Source: Streptomonospora nanhaiensis (GTDB lineage Bacteria > Actinomycetota > Actinomycetes > Streptosporangiales > Streptosporangiaceae). Taken from it: a stretch of DNA of 64,000 bases. Within the stretch, counting starts at the first letter, position 1, and every line of letters begins with the position of its first letter. The DNA lies in NCBI RefSeq assembly GCF_026642255.1, contig NZ_CP113264.1:5766001-5830000 (forward strand). The letters are read 5' to 3'. Shown one piece after another: positions 1 through 7,045 of the stretch. The notes beneath the pieces are model-generated. The model made no database searches, was not told the origin of the DNA, and saw only the letters and a list, made by a program, of their open reading frames with translations. A program made the translations under genes and the position numbers.

Positions 1-391
1 CCAGGTGCAGACCGGGAAGCGGAGCCTGCCGGACATCGCCCAGACGCGGGTAGGGGATGACGGTGTCGCCCCGGGGGCCGTTGTCGGTCACGGCGACGCC
101 GACCAGGAACGGGTTGACGTCGATGACCACCCGCACGGTCCCGCCGGGGTCCCCCGAACGGGAGTGCTTGCGGGCGTTCGACACCAGCGCCTCGGCCACC
201 AGGAAGACCGGTTTCCTCGCCCGGCGGGAAACCACCGTGGGCACCCACGCGGCCAGGGCGGTACAGCCCCGCTCGTGTCCCAGGAGGATGCCGTGCCGGT
301 GGGGCTCGGAGAACCCGATCCGATGCGGGTACGGCACTTTGGGCTCGGACCCGGGATCTGGCTGCGGTGCCGAAGCGGCGATAGGCTTCAA
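1..391 (-). CDS. ATP-binding protein, RsbW/anti-sigma-type HATPase (partial)
   Basis: The gene runs off the left edge, leaving about 130 N-terminal codons. The reverse strand encodes VAEALVSNARKHSRSG, the N-box of a GHKL histidine-kinase-type ATPase, followed by TVRVVIDVNPFLVGVAVTDNG, the D-x-G nucleotide-binding box. Single-domain ATPases like this are usually anti-sigma or switch-protein kinases in actinomycetes and often sit beside XRE and DUF397 genes, as here. I chose the TTG at 389-391 because AGGTGAGACGA lies just before it and no in-frame ATG is present. It is divergent from the XRE gene across a 267-base spacer. The partner it acts on cannot be told. Confidence 0.8.
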   Translation of the reverse strand, partial: MKPIAASAPQPDPGSEPKVPYPHRIGFSEPHRHGILLGHERGCTALAAWVPTVVSRRARKPVFLVAEALVSNARKHSRSGDPGGTVRVVIDVNPFLVGVAVTDNGPRGDTVIPYPRLGDVRQAPLPGLHL

Positions 392-596
392 TCGTCTCAC
401 CTCGTGTCATTGCGTGACAGGTGGGGCTTTTGCCTCGGAGGCCGCCTCGAATCGGCTTCCGGGGCTCTTTTGTGTCCTTGTGGGCCTATTTCCCTACAGG
501 CAGCAGCGGATAAAACATCGCCCGTCTACCGTCCACCTCAGCCGGGAAGGCCCTTCATCATGAACCTTGCCAACTGAACCGCCTCTCGGTCTATGA

Positions 597-615
597 TTAC
601 CGCCCAAGACGGTAA
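597..615. promoter_or_regulatory. Candidate operator dyad TTACCG-N7-CGGTAA before the XRE gene
   Basis: A perfect 6-bp inverted repeat with a 7-base spacer lies 45 bases before the XRE start. It sits between two copies of TCTATGA (590-596 and 620-626). It is AT-richer than its surroundings and lies in the divergent spacer between the ATPase and XRE genes, so autoregulation is plausible. Binding is inferred from layout only. Confidence 0.35.
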
Positions 616-658
616 AAGTTCTATGACCAGCGGTTCCGTTGGGTAAGCGAGTGATGCT

Positions 659-1480
659 TTGAGGAAAACGGAGGAGAGCGAAGAAGCTGCACGGCTTCGC
701 TTTGGAAGGCTGCTCAGGAAACTCCGAGGTCAGGCAGGGCTCTCTCAGCAGGAACTTGCCGCTCTCGCCACCGTTTCCCAGAGCACGGTCAGCGATTTGG
801 AACTCGGGAAAAAGGGGACGCGTCGGGAACCAGTGGTTCGCCTGGATCACGCTCTTACCGCGCGGGGTGTTCTCATGGACGCGTGGGATGCGGTGTTCTC
901 CGGCTTCGGCATGACCGCGTACTTCCGCGAAGTGGCAGAAGCGGAGCAGACGGCTGTCAAGATCCGTGAGTACTCCCACGGCCTGGTTCCTGGACTGTTC
1001 CAAACCGAGGGCTATGTCAGGGCCATCAACGAGATCGCGAAGCCGGAAGCCCCTCAGAGCAGCTTCGATCACATCGTCAAGGCCAGGCAGCATCGTCAAC
1101 AAGTTCTGGAACAGGCCCACCCACCTGCGTTGATGTTGCTCCTGGACGAAGTGGTGCTTCTGCGCCGCTTCCGTGACCCCCAGGTGATGAAGGACCAAAT
1201 CAGCCGCCTTATCGACATGTCCCGCCTTCCTCGGGTCAAGATCCAGGTGGTGCCGATCGCGACCGAAGGACATGCGGGCCTGGGCGGGTCCTTTACGCTG
1301 ATTGAGGTACCGGACAGCCACCCGTTCGTCTACGTCGAAAGCCAGGAGACCGGGGTGTCACTCAAGCAGCAAGAGGTTGTGGCAAGCTACGAGCGGATAT
1401 TCGCGGACCTGGGAAGCTCCGCTCTGCCGGTACCCGCGTCACGGTCCCGCATGGAAGAGATTCGAGGCAGCATCACATGA
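659..1480 (+). CDS. XRE-family DNA-binding protein with DUF5753 domain (WhiJ/Scr1-like)
   Basis: 273 residues. An N-terminal helix-turn-helix (about residues 12-55, with RGQAGLSQQELAALATVSQS) is followed by a DUF5753 region (about 90-265, with the typical YSHGLVPGLFQTEGYVRA and the later YVESQETGVSL). In Streptomyces such proteins (WhiJ-like) work with small DUF397 (BldB-like) partners to control development and antibiotic genes. Here a DUF397 gene follows with an ATGA overlap, which supports a functional pair. The TTG start is the only plausible one because an upstream ATG is followed at once by a stop. The ribosome site is weak. The gene is less GC-rich than its neighbours, as is common for these loci. 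Confidence 0.88.
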   Translation: MRKTEESEEAARLRFGRLLRKLRGQAGLSQQELAALATVSQSTVSDLELGKKGTRREPVVRLDHALTARGVLMDAWDAVFSGFGMTAYFREVAEAEQTAVKIREYSHGLVPGLFQTEGYVRAINEIAKPEAPQSSFDHIVKARQHRQQVLEQAHPPALMLLLDEVVLLRRFRDPQVMKDQISRLIDMSRLPRVKIQVVPIATEGHAGLGGSFTLIEVPDSHPFVYVESQETGVSLKQQEVVASYERIFADLGSSALPVPASRSRMEEIRGSIT

Positions 1481-1656
1481 TGACCGAGGACTGGAACAAG
1501 TCCACCTACAGCAACGCGAACGGCGGCAACTGCCTGGAAGCCCGCCGCGATCAGGCCGCGGTCCTGGTGCGCGACACCCAGAACCGGCCGCTCGGCCACC
1601 TGGAGGCCCCGGCCCCCGAGTGGACCGCCCTGCTGGCGGCGGTGCGCGGCTGGTAG
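1477..1656 (+). CDS. DUF397 small protein
   Basis: 59 residues. It has the DUF397 pattern W-x-K-S-T-Y-S near the start, then GNCLEAR, VLVRDTQN and a C-terminal EWTALLAAVRGW. Its ATG overlaps the XRE stop codon (ATGA), so translation is probably coupled. DUF397 proteins are small partners or antagonists of the XRE-DUF5753 family. A perfect 15-bp hairpin follows directly, closing the two-gene operon. Codon use is as GC-rich as the chromosome average, unlike the XRE gene before it. Confidence 0.85.
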   Translation: MMTEDWNKSTYSNANGGNCLEARRDQAAVLVRDTQNRPLGHLEAPAPEWTALLAAVRGW

Positions 1657-1673
1657 CCCCCACGAACGCGAAA

Positions 1674-1710
1674 AACCGCACCCCGTCAGTGTTGGTGACG
1701 GGGTGCGGTT
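1674..1710 (+). terminator. Hairpin terminator after the XRE-DUF397 operon
   Basis: A perfect 15-bp stem (AACCGCACCCCGTCA with its complement) and a 7-base loop lie 18 bases after the DUF397 stop. There is no U-tract, as is usual in these organisms. Confidence 0.8.
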
Positions 1711-1934
1711 CTCGTGTTCAGCCGGTTCAGGCTACCCCGGGCCAGGACACACCACTAGGACCGAAGGCCCCACCCTCCTACCTGCCGCCCAGGTGCTCCG
1801 CCCACGCCTCCGCCGCCACGGCCAACGCTTCCAACCGCTTCCCGTCCGGCCGTCACCGCACGACGGCCTGTCTACGACGCATCACGTGCCGGTAGCCTCG
1901 CCCCATGTGCTGTCAGAAGCCTGGGGAGGCTGAC

Positions 1935-2201
1935 ATGGCGGTGATCCCCGACGGCGGTTGGCGCAAGAGCAGCTACAGCGGTGCTCGCGGAGACTGCGTC
2001 GAGGTCAACGGGACCTTGGTCGGTTGGCACACGTCCCCCTACAGCGGCGCCCAAGGTGACTGCGTCGAGGTCAACGAGACGGCCGTCGCCGGTGCGGTGT
2101 TCCTGCGCGACACCCGCCACCGCGACCTGGCCACCCTCGCCTTCCCCGGCCGGGAGTGGAGCGCCTTCCTCAACAGGACCGTCCGGATCTGGGCGCGCTG
2201 A
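1935..2201 (+). CDS. DUF397 protein with an internally duplicated N-terminal motif
   Basis: 88 residues. The ATG at 1935 follows GGGGAGG at a good distance, so I prefer it to the ATG at 1905. The DUF397 opening motif occurs twice: WRKSSYSGARGDCVEVN (about residues 9-25) and WHTSPYSGAQGDCVEVN (about 31-47). Only then come the usual VFLRDTRHR and EWSAFLNRTVR parts. The second copy carries the rest of the domain. No XRE gene is adjacent on this side, so its partner may be the XRE protein upstream or one elsewhere. Duplication inside so short a family is unusual. Confidence 0.82.
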   Translation: MAVIPDGGWRKSSYSGARGDCVEVNGTLVGWHTSPYSGAQGDCVEVNETAVAGAVFLRDTRHRDLATLAFPGREWSAFLNRTVRIWAR

Positions 2202-2575
2202 CCGGAAAGGTCCACGGCCCTGACCCTCTCCACCCCCGGTCTCCACCCCGGTCTCCACCCCCGATGATCTTGTACTTATAGCGCAGTTGGGCGTCGAGAA
2301 CGTCTATAGGTACAAGATCATCGGGGGCGGGGGCGGGGTGCGGGGCGGAGGCCCACACGTACGGGCCGCCCGGGCCACCGCCCCCGGCCCGCCGACCCCG
2401 GAGCCTCCGGCGAGCCGACACCGTCGGCGCGGCACGTCACTGTCCGCATCCGGCCATGGGCCGGATCCATGACATTCGTCAATGTTGCACACGTACGTCC
2501 GGTTCGTACCGTGGTGCCTCCGAAGCACACGACCCCGTTCCCCCCGGAACGAGACCGAAAGCGGAGGCCACCCCT
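2202..2575. other. 374-base intergenic region with a long inverted repeat
   Basis: It holds the inverted repeat at 2258-2327, listed separately. After it, TTGCAC (about 2483) and a downstream TACCGT could be a promoter for the peptidase gene, but this is weak. No further gene was seen. Confidence 0.5.
2258..2327. repeat. 23-bp inverted repeat, 24-base loop
   Basis: The arms are 2258-2280 and 2305-2327 and match at 22 of 23 positions (core GATGATCTTGTAC). They are clearly AT-richer than the flanks. The loop is 24 bases. It could be a terminator for the DUF397 gene 57 bases upstream, or a copy of a dispersed palindromic element. The AT-rich core is unlike the other, GC-rich terminators of this window. 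Confidence 0.7.
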
Positions 2576-4219
2576 GTGCGCCGAGCACGCACGATCCCCT
2601 TGGCCGCGAGCGTCCTGACGGCCGCCCTCACCACCTCCCTCGCGGCGGGGTCGCCCGCCGCGGCCGACCCCGCCGCCCCCGCCCCCGCAGAAACCGCCCT
2701 CGCGCAGTTCTACGACCAGGACGTCGCGTGGGCCCCCTGCACCGAGGCCGAACTCCCCGGCCTGGAGTGCGCCGACATCGAGGTCCCCCTCGACTACGCG
2801 GATCCCGGCGGCACGCGCATCACCGTGGCCGTCAGCCGCGGGACCGCCGACGACGCCGAACGGCGGCGCGGCATCCTCCTCACCAACCCCGGTGGCCCCG
2901 GAGGCCACGGGCGCGCCGTCCCCCTCTCCCTCGCGGACAACCCCGCAGCCGGCTGGGCCCTCGGGGACACGCGTGCGGCCGAGGTGTACGACATCATCGG
3001 CATGGACCCCCGCGGCACCGGCGCGTCCTCACCCCGCGTGGACTGCGGTGCCGGCCCCCTGCCCTTCTTCACGCGCCCGACCGACGCCGAGTTCTCCGCC
3101 ATGACCAGGGCCGCGGTCGACTACCAGCGCACCTGCGAGCGCACCCAGGGCGACCTGCTCCCGCACATGAGCACCGCGAACACCGCCCGGGACATGGACG
3201 TCATCCGCGCCGCGCTGGGCGAGGAGAAGCTCAACTACCTCGGCGGCTCCTACGGCACGTACCTGGGCGCGGTGTACGGCACCCTCTTCCCCGAGCGGAT
3301 GGACCGCAGCGTCCTGGACTCCGCCACCCGCCCCGAGGGCGTGTCGCGCGACGCCCTCATGGGCCAGGCCCCGGCCTTCAGCGCCAACATGGACCGGTAC
3401 GCGGCCTGGCTCGCCGAGCACGACGACCTGTACGGCTTCGGTACCACCGCGGACGACGTGCGGGAGACGCTCGACGCCACCTCCGCGCGGCTCCGGGAGG
3501 AGCCGCTCGGCGAGGACTCCCCCATGCCGGGGTACGAGAACAACTTCTTCGACATGGACATCGGCTTCCACGCGCGGTTCCAGGCCTCGTGGGACGCGTT
3601 CGCCTCGTTCCAGTGGTTCCTCGTCAACGACGAGCCGCTGCCCGAGGGGTACGAAACCCTGAGCATCGCCTACAGCCCTGTGGTGGGCGACACCTTCACG
3701 CCGGACCTCCAGACCGCGGTCCTGTGCGAGACGGAGTGGCCCGGCCGGCTCAGCGTGTACCGGGAGGACAGCCGCGTGTACCGGGAGGAGCACCCCTACG
3801 GGAGCGGCGCGGGGTGGGCCTCCCCCCACCCGTGCGCCTTCAGCACCGTCGACCGGCCCGAACCCGCGGTCGACGCCGAGCGCGACGGCTACCCGCGGGG
3901 CCTGGTCATCGCCGGTGAGCTGGACGCCAACACCCCCTACGAGGACGGCGTGGCCATGGCCGAACGCCTGGACAACCCGCTGGTCACGGTGGCCGGGGAC
4001 GGCGGGCACGGCTTCTACCACTCCTTCGGCCTGCCGTGCGTGAGGGACGCCGTGGACGCCTACCTGGTGGACGGCGAGGCCCCGGCCGACGTCACCTGCC
4101 AGGGCCTTCCGCCCGCGGAACCGGCCCCGGCGGCCGAGACCGCCGAGGCGTTCGCGCAGGAACCGGCCGAGCCCGTCGCCCCGCTGCTCCTGCCCGCCAC
4201 GGGCGGCTCCGGGGTCTGA
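2576..4219 (+). CDS. Secreted alpha/beta hydrolase, tripeptidyl-aminopeptidase (TAP) type
   Basis: 547 residues. The GTG at 2576 follows GCGGAGG and gives a clean signal peptide (RRAR, a hydrophobic stretch, then an Ala-rich AAADPA cleavage area). The hydrolase fold shows NPGGPGGHG (oxyanion area), the nucleophile motif GGSYGTYLG, an acid in GELDANTP and the histidine in GGHGFYHSF. The C-terminal part matches the TAP-like C domain. Relatives such as Streptomyces TAP/Slp enzymes cut short peptides from protein N-termini outside the cell. The protein ends in LLLPATGGSGV: an LPxTG-like motif, but with no hydrophobic segment or basic tail after it. The gene stands alone between two hairpins. Confidence 0.85.
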   Translation: MRRARTIPLAASVLTAALTTSLAAGSPAAADPAAPAPAETALAQFYDQDVAWAPCTEAELPGLECADIEVPLDYADPGGTRITVAVSRGTADDAERRRGILLTNPGGPGGHGRAVPLSLADNPAAGWALGDTRAAEVYDIIGMDPRGTGASSPRVDCGAGPLPFFTRPTDAEFSAMTRAAVDYQRTCERTQGDLLPHMSTANTARDMDVIRAALGEEKLNYLGGSYGTYLGAVYGTLFPERMDRSVLDSATRPEGVSRDALMGQAPAFSANMDRYAAWLAEHDDLYGFGTTADDVRETLDATSARLREEPLGEDSPMPGYENNFFDMDIGFHARFQASWDAFASFQWFLVNDEPLPEGYETLSIAYSPVVGDTFTPDLQTAVLCETEWPGRLSVYREDSRVYREEHPYGSGAGWASPHPCAFSTVDRPEPAVDAERDGYPRGLVIAGELDANTPYEDGVAMAERLDNPLVTVAGDGGHGFYHSFGLPCVRDAVDAYLVDGEAPADVTCQGLPPAEPAPAAETAEAFAQEPAEPVAPLLLPATGGSGV

Positions 4220-4230
4220 CCGGGAACCGG

Positions 4231-4266
4231 TCCGGGGGAGGGGACGACCTGAGCCCCTCCCCCGGA
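4231..4266 (+). terminator. Terminator after the TAP-like gene
   Basis: A perfect 13-bp stem (TCCGGGGGAGGGG with its complement) and a 10-base loop begin 12 bases after the stop codon. Confidence 0.8.
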
Positions 4267-4271
4267 GAACG

Positions 4272-4305
4272 CGAACGGCCCGCACCGTGCGGTGCGGGCC
4301 GTTCG
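4272..4305. terminator. Second hairpin, 14-bp stem
   Basis: CGAACGGCCCGCAC pairs with 4292-4305 across a 6-base loop. It lies directly behind the first terminator and may act as a back-up or serve the opposite strand. Confidence 0.6.
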
Positions 4306-4407
4306 TCATGCGGTGCGGACCGGGACCGGTAAGGGCCGGGTCCCGTGCTCGTCGTGCGCCTGCCGGAGGCATGTCCGGGGCCGCGGACGAGGTCCGCCGG
4401 GAAGGAT

Positions 4408-4455
4408 CCTGTGCTTGTCGCGGGGTTCGTCGCAGTTGCCCGCGACAAGGACAGG
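4408..4455 (-). terminator. Hairpin terminator after the first septum-formation-type gene
   Basis: A 17-bp stem with one mismatch (core CTTGTCGCGGG) and a 14-base loop sit 45 bases past the stop of the leftward gene ending at 4500. Together with the two hairpins at 4231-4305 it separates convergent genes. Confidence 0.65.
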
Positions 4456-4499
4456 AGCCGGGTCGTGCCGCAGGACCGGAGCGCTGTCCGGTCCCGGCG

Positions 4500-5084
4500 C
4501 TAGTACGCGGCGCCCGCGAGGGTGCCCTCGACCTGGCCGGCCATGTCGTAGGCCAGGCAGAGGACCTCGCGGTCGCCCAGGTTCCAGCCCTCCTCGACGG
4601 GGTACAGCGGCGTGTAGTCGATGCCGGACTCGGCGTAGGCCATGCCCACCCAGGCGTCGAAGGCGTCGAGGCAGATGGTGTTGGCGGCCTCCTGGACGGC
4701 GGTGTCGCCCGGGTAGTCGCCCGACTCCGCGATGTCCTCCACGTGGTAGACCTCGTAGTCGTGGGGCTCTGCGCAGTCGATGATGGGAACCTCGGAGATC
4801 TGGTCGTCCGTGTTCTGCGTCATCTCGTTCAGGCAGTCGCCCAGACCGACGTTGAAGACGTCCGTGTCGGAGGCGCCGGCGGGCTCCTCGGACTCCACGG
4901 GCTCCGGGGCGGGGGTCTCGGGGGTCTCGCTGGTCTCGACCGGTTCGGGGGAGACCTCGGCCCCGCCGGTGAGGGCGGGGGGCAGCAGGGGAAGCTGGCC
5001 ACATGCGGAGAGGGACAGCGAGGCGCCGACGGCCAGGATCCCGATAGTGATGCGGCCGAGCAGCGGGCGGCGCGTTGCGGACAT
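4500..5084 (-). CDS. Septum-formation family lipoprotein
   Basis: 194 residues. The ATG at 5084 follows GGTGGAG. A signal sequence ends in the lipobox LSLSACGQ, so the mature protein should be lipid-anchored outside the membrane. A Pro/Glu-rich linker (about residues 40-75) precedes a domain with VGLGDCLNE, VPIIDCAEPHDYEVY, AANTICLDAF and REVLCLAYD. These paired cysteines and the C-x-x-PH-x-x-E motif are typical of the Septum_form family. The name comes from weak links to division proteins; the molecular role is unknown. A shorter paralogue lies just upstream. Confidence 0.78.
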   Translation of the reverse strand: MSATRRPLLGRITIGILAVGASLSLSACGQLPLLPPALTGGAEVSPEPVETSETPETPAPEPVESEEPAGASDTDVFNVGLGDCLNEMTQNTDDQISEVPIIDCAEPHDYEVYHVEDIAESGDYPGDTAVQEAANTICLDAFDAWVGMAYAESGIDYTPLYPVEEGWNLGDREVLCLAYDMAGQVEGTLAGAAY

Positions 5085-5332
5085 GAGTAGTACTCCACCA
5101 GTTCGAGGGTTGCTTGCTACCGACTCGGGGGAGGGTCGGCGACATGTATCAAGATGCACGTGACACGGAGAAGGTTTCAGCCCAAGACGGGGCGAATCAG
5201 AATTTTTGAATTCTCCGGTCGCGACGTGCTCTCCATCGCCGCAGGTGAACAGCGGCGCGGGGCGGCGCGGGCTGGAGCAGGGCCCGTCACCGGAGGTGCG
5301 CGGTACTCGCGGGTCCAGCGGGTTCAGCGGGT

Positions 5333-5815
5333 CTAGCGGTTGGCGCCGGAGAGGGTGCCGGTGACCATCTCACCGCTGGTGGTCAGGTAGCAGGCGACCT
5401 CGCGGTCGTCCATCTGGTTCCAGCTCTCCTCGGTCGGGAAGAGCGCGCCGGCGTAGATCTCGGACTCTTCGTAGGAGACGCCGACGAAGTCGGTGAAGTT
5501 GTCCCCGTAGCAGATCTCCTCCGTGGAGGCGTTGACCGACTCCGTGCCCGGGAAGTCGCCCTCGGGCAGGTCCTCGGTGTAGTAGACCTCGGCGTCGTGC
5601 TCCTCGGTGCACTCGACCAGGGGGACGTCGCTGACCTCGCCCGTGGCGAAGGCCGCGTCCATCTCGGACTCGACGAAGCAGTCGCCGACGCTGATGTCGA
5701 AGACGTTGCCGCCGCCGATGAGGGAGGTGATGGCGCCGCAGCCGCTGAGGGCGAGGACGGAGCCGAGGGCGAGCGCGGACAGACCGGTGGCGCGCAGGAC
5801 GGGGGAAACAGACAT
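5333..5815 (-). CDS. Septum-formation family lipoprotein, second copy
   Basis: 160 residues. The ATG at 5815 follows CGGAGAA. The lipobox is ALSGCG. The same domain follows almost at once: ISVGDCFVE, VPLVECTEEHDAEVYYTEDL, STEEICYGDNF and REVACYLTT. It lacks the long Pro/Glu linker of its neighbour, so this copy should sit closer to the membrane. A 248-base spacer without a clear terminator separates the two genes. They may be cotranscribed or each have a promoter. Their arrangement points to tandem duplication followed by divergence. Confidence 0.78.
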   Translation of the reverse strand: MSVSPVLRATGLSALALGSVLALSGCGAITSLIGGGNVFDISVGDCFVESEMDAAFATGEVSDVPLVECTEEHDAEVYYTEDLPEGDFPGTESVNASTEEICYGDNFTDFVGVSYEESEIYAGALFPTEESWNQMDDREVACYLTTSGEMVTGTLSGANR

Positions 5816-6248
5816 GGGGATTCTCCGGGGTTGGTACAAGGGGTTCTTGCCTCTCCGAGAGAGGCGGCAGAAACGCAACATTTCCCCACCAGGGGATTTA
5901 TGTCAATCTCATTAGGGAGGTCACCTCATGAGACCGAACGGTCACGATGCGCATTGACTGAGCTGCGATGCCGTGGACCCAAGGGGATCTCGGGCACCGA
6001 ACGCAGGAGACCATCCGGCTACGACAGTTCGAGGTGCCGCACATCACCACCGACCGCTGCCGGAAGCGGCGAACGACCCCCCGAAAGGGACGCCGTTCCG
6101 CACGGGACGCCAAGGGCACAGAATGCGTCAGCGCGAATTCGGGGAGTAGGGAAAGGAGGACGCGAAAAACAGGGAAAGGGCGATCGGCGAATTCGGTCCC
6201 GGGAAAGCACGAGACCCCGATCGGAATCGATCGGGGTCTCGGATCGTG
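5816..6248. other. 433-base non-coding stretch before the second lipoprotein gene
   Basis: It contains a 17-base palindrome GCCTCTC-CGA-GAGAGGC at 5849-5865, just before the lipoprotein gene, an 11-base palindrome GAGGTCACCTC at 5917-5927, and the tRNA terminator at 6211-6240. GC content is lower than in the genes. No coding region is convincing. Confidence 0.5.
6211..6240 (-). terminator. Terminator of tRNA-Lys 1
   Basis: A perfect 13-bp stem (GAGACCCCGATCG) with a GAAT loop begins 8 bases past the 3' end of the tRNA gene. Confidence 0.85.
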
Positions 6249-6321
<73 letters not shown>

Positions 6322-6449
6322 CTGTCGTCCCGCGCGGGCTCTCGCCCTCGTTGCGACGGATTGAACTCTACCGGAACCGTGGAGCACTCCGCGCCTCCGA
6401 GGCCCCGATGTGGGGCACACCACCCGGCGGAGCCGGGGACCTCGGAAGC

Positions 6450-6492
6450 GGTCGGCCCCGGCGGGAGGTGATGCCTCCCGCCGGGGCCGACC
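6450..6492 (-). terminator. Terminator of tRNA-Lys 2
   Basis: A perfect 19-bp stem with a 5-base loop ends 5 bases past the tRNA. It is the longest hairpin in this part of the window. Separate terminators suggest the two tRNAs are transcribed independently. Confidence 0.85.
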
Positions 6493-6497
6493 CGCTG

Positions 6498-6570
<73 letters not shown>

Positions 6571-6708
6571 CCGCCGCTCCCGGGTGCCGGACCGTGGCCC
6601 GTACCCCCTGGCGACGTCGTTAACTCTAGCAGGACCGCGGGGCGGTCGCGAACCGGTTCCGGACCGACCGGCGGGTCCGCCCCGTGCCGCCAGAGCCCGA
6701 CAGGGGTC

Positions 6709-6894
6709 CTAGGAGAAGGCCAGGACCAGCGCGACGACCACCGCGATCGCCAGGACCACGCCGACGCCCGCCAGCACCAGCGGCAGGATCGGGCGGCGCG
6801 CGGGCTCCTCGGGCTCCGGGTTCTCGTCGACGAAGCGGCGGAAGTGCTGGGTGTTGCCCGCCGGGTCCAGGTTGGGATCATTGTTCTGTGTCAT
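6709..6894 (-). CDS. Small protein with a C-terminal membrane segment
   Basis: 61 residues. About 35 polar, acidic residues (with FRRFVDENPEPEEPARR) are followed by one strongly hydrophobic segment (about 36-60, LPLVLAGVGVVLAIAVVVA) that ends the protein. It therefore looks tail-anchored with the N-terminus inside the cell. The ATG lies in a normal context between the tRNA and the regulator gene. I do not recognise the family; the function is unknown. Confidence 0.6.
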   Translation of the reverse strand: MTQNNDPNLDPAGNTQHFRRFVDENPEPEEPARRPILPLVLAGVGVVLAIAVVVALVLAFS

Positions 6895-7045
6895 GGGGTT
6901 GACACTAGCGACTCGTGCGACCCCAGCGGACCCCCGTAGACAAATCCGACCGATTTCACCACCGGTGCTTGGTTTTCCGTTCGCGCCGCGTCCACGGGCC
7001 GCCACGCTCCGCCCACCTCCCGGCCAACCGCAGGGCGGGCAGTCC

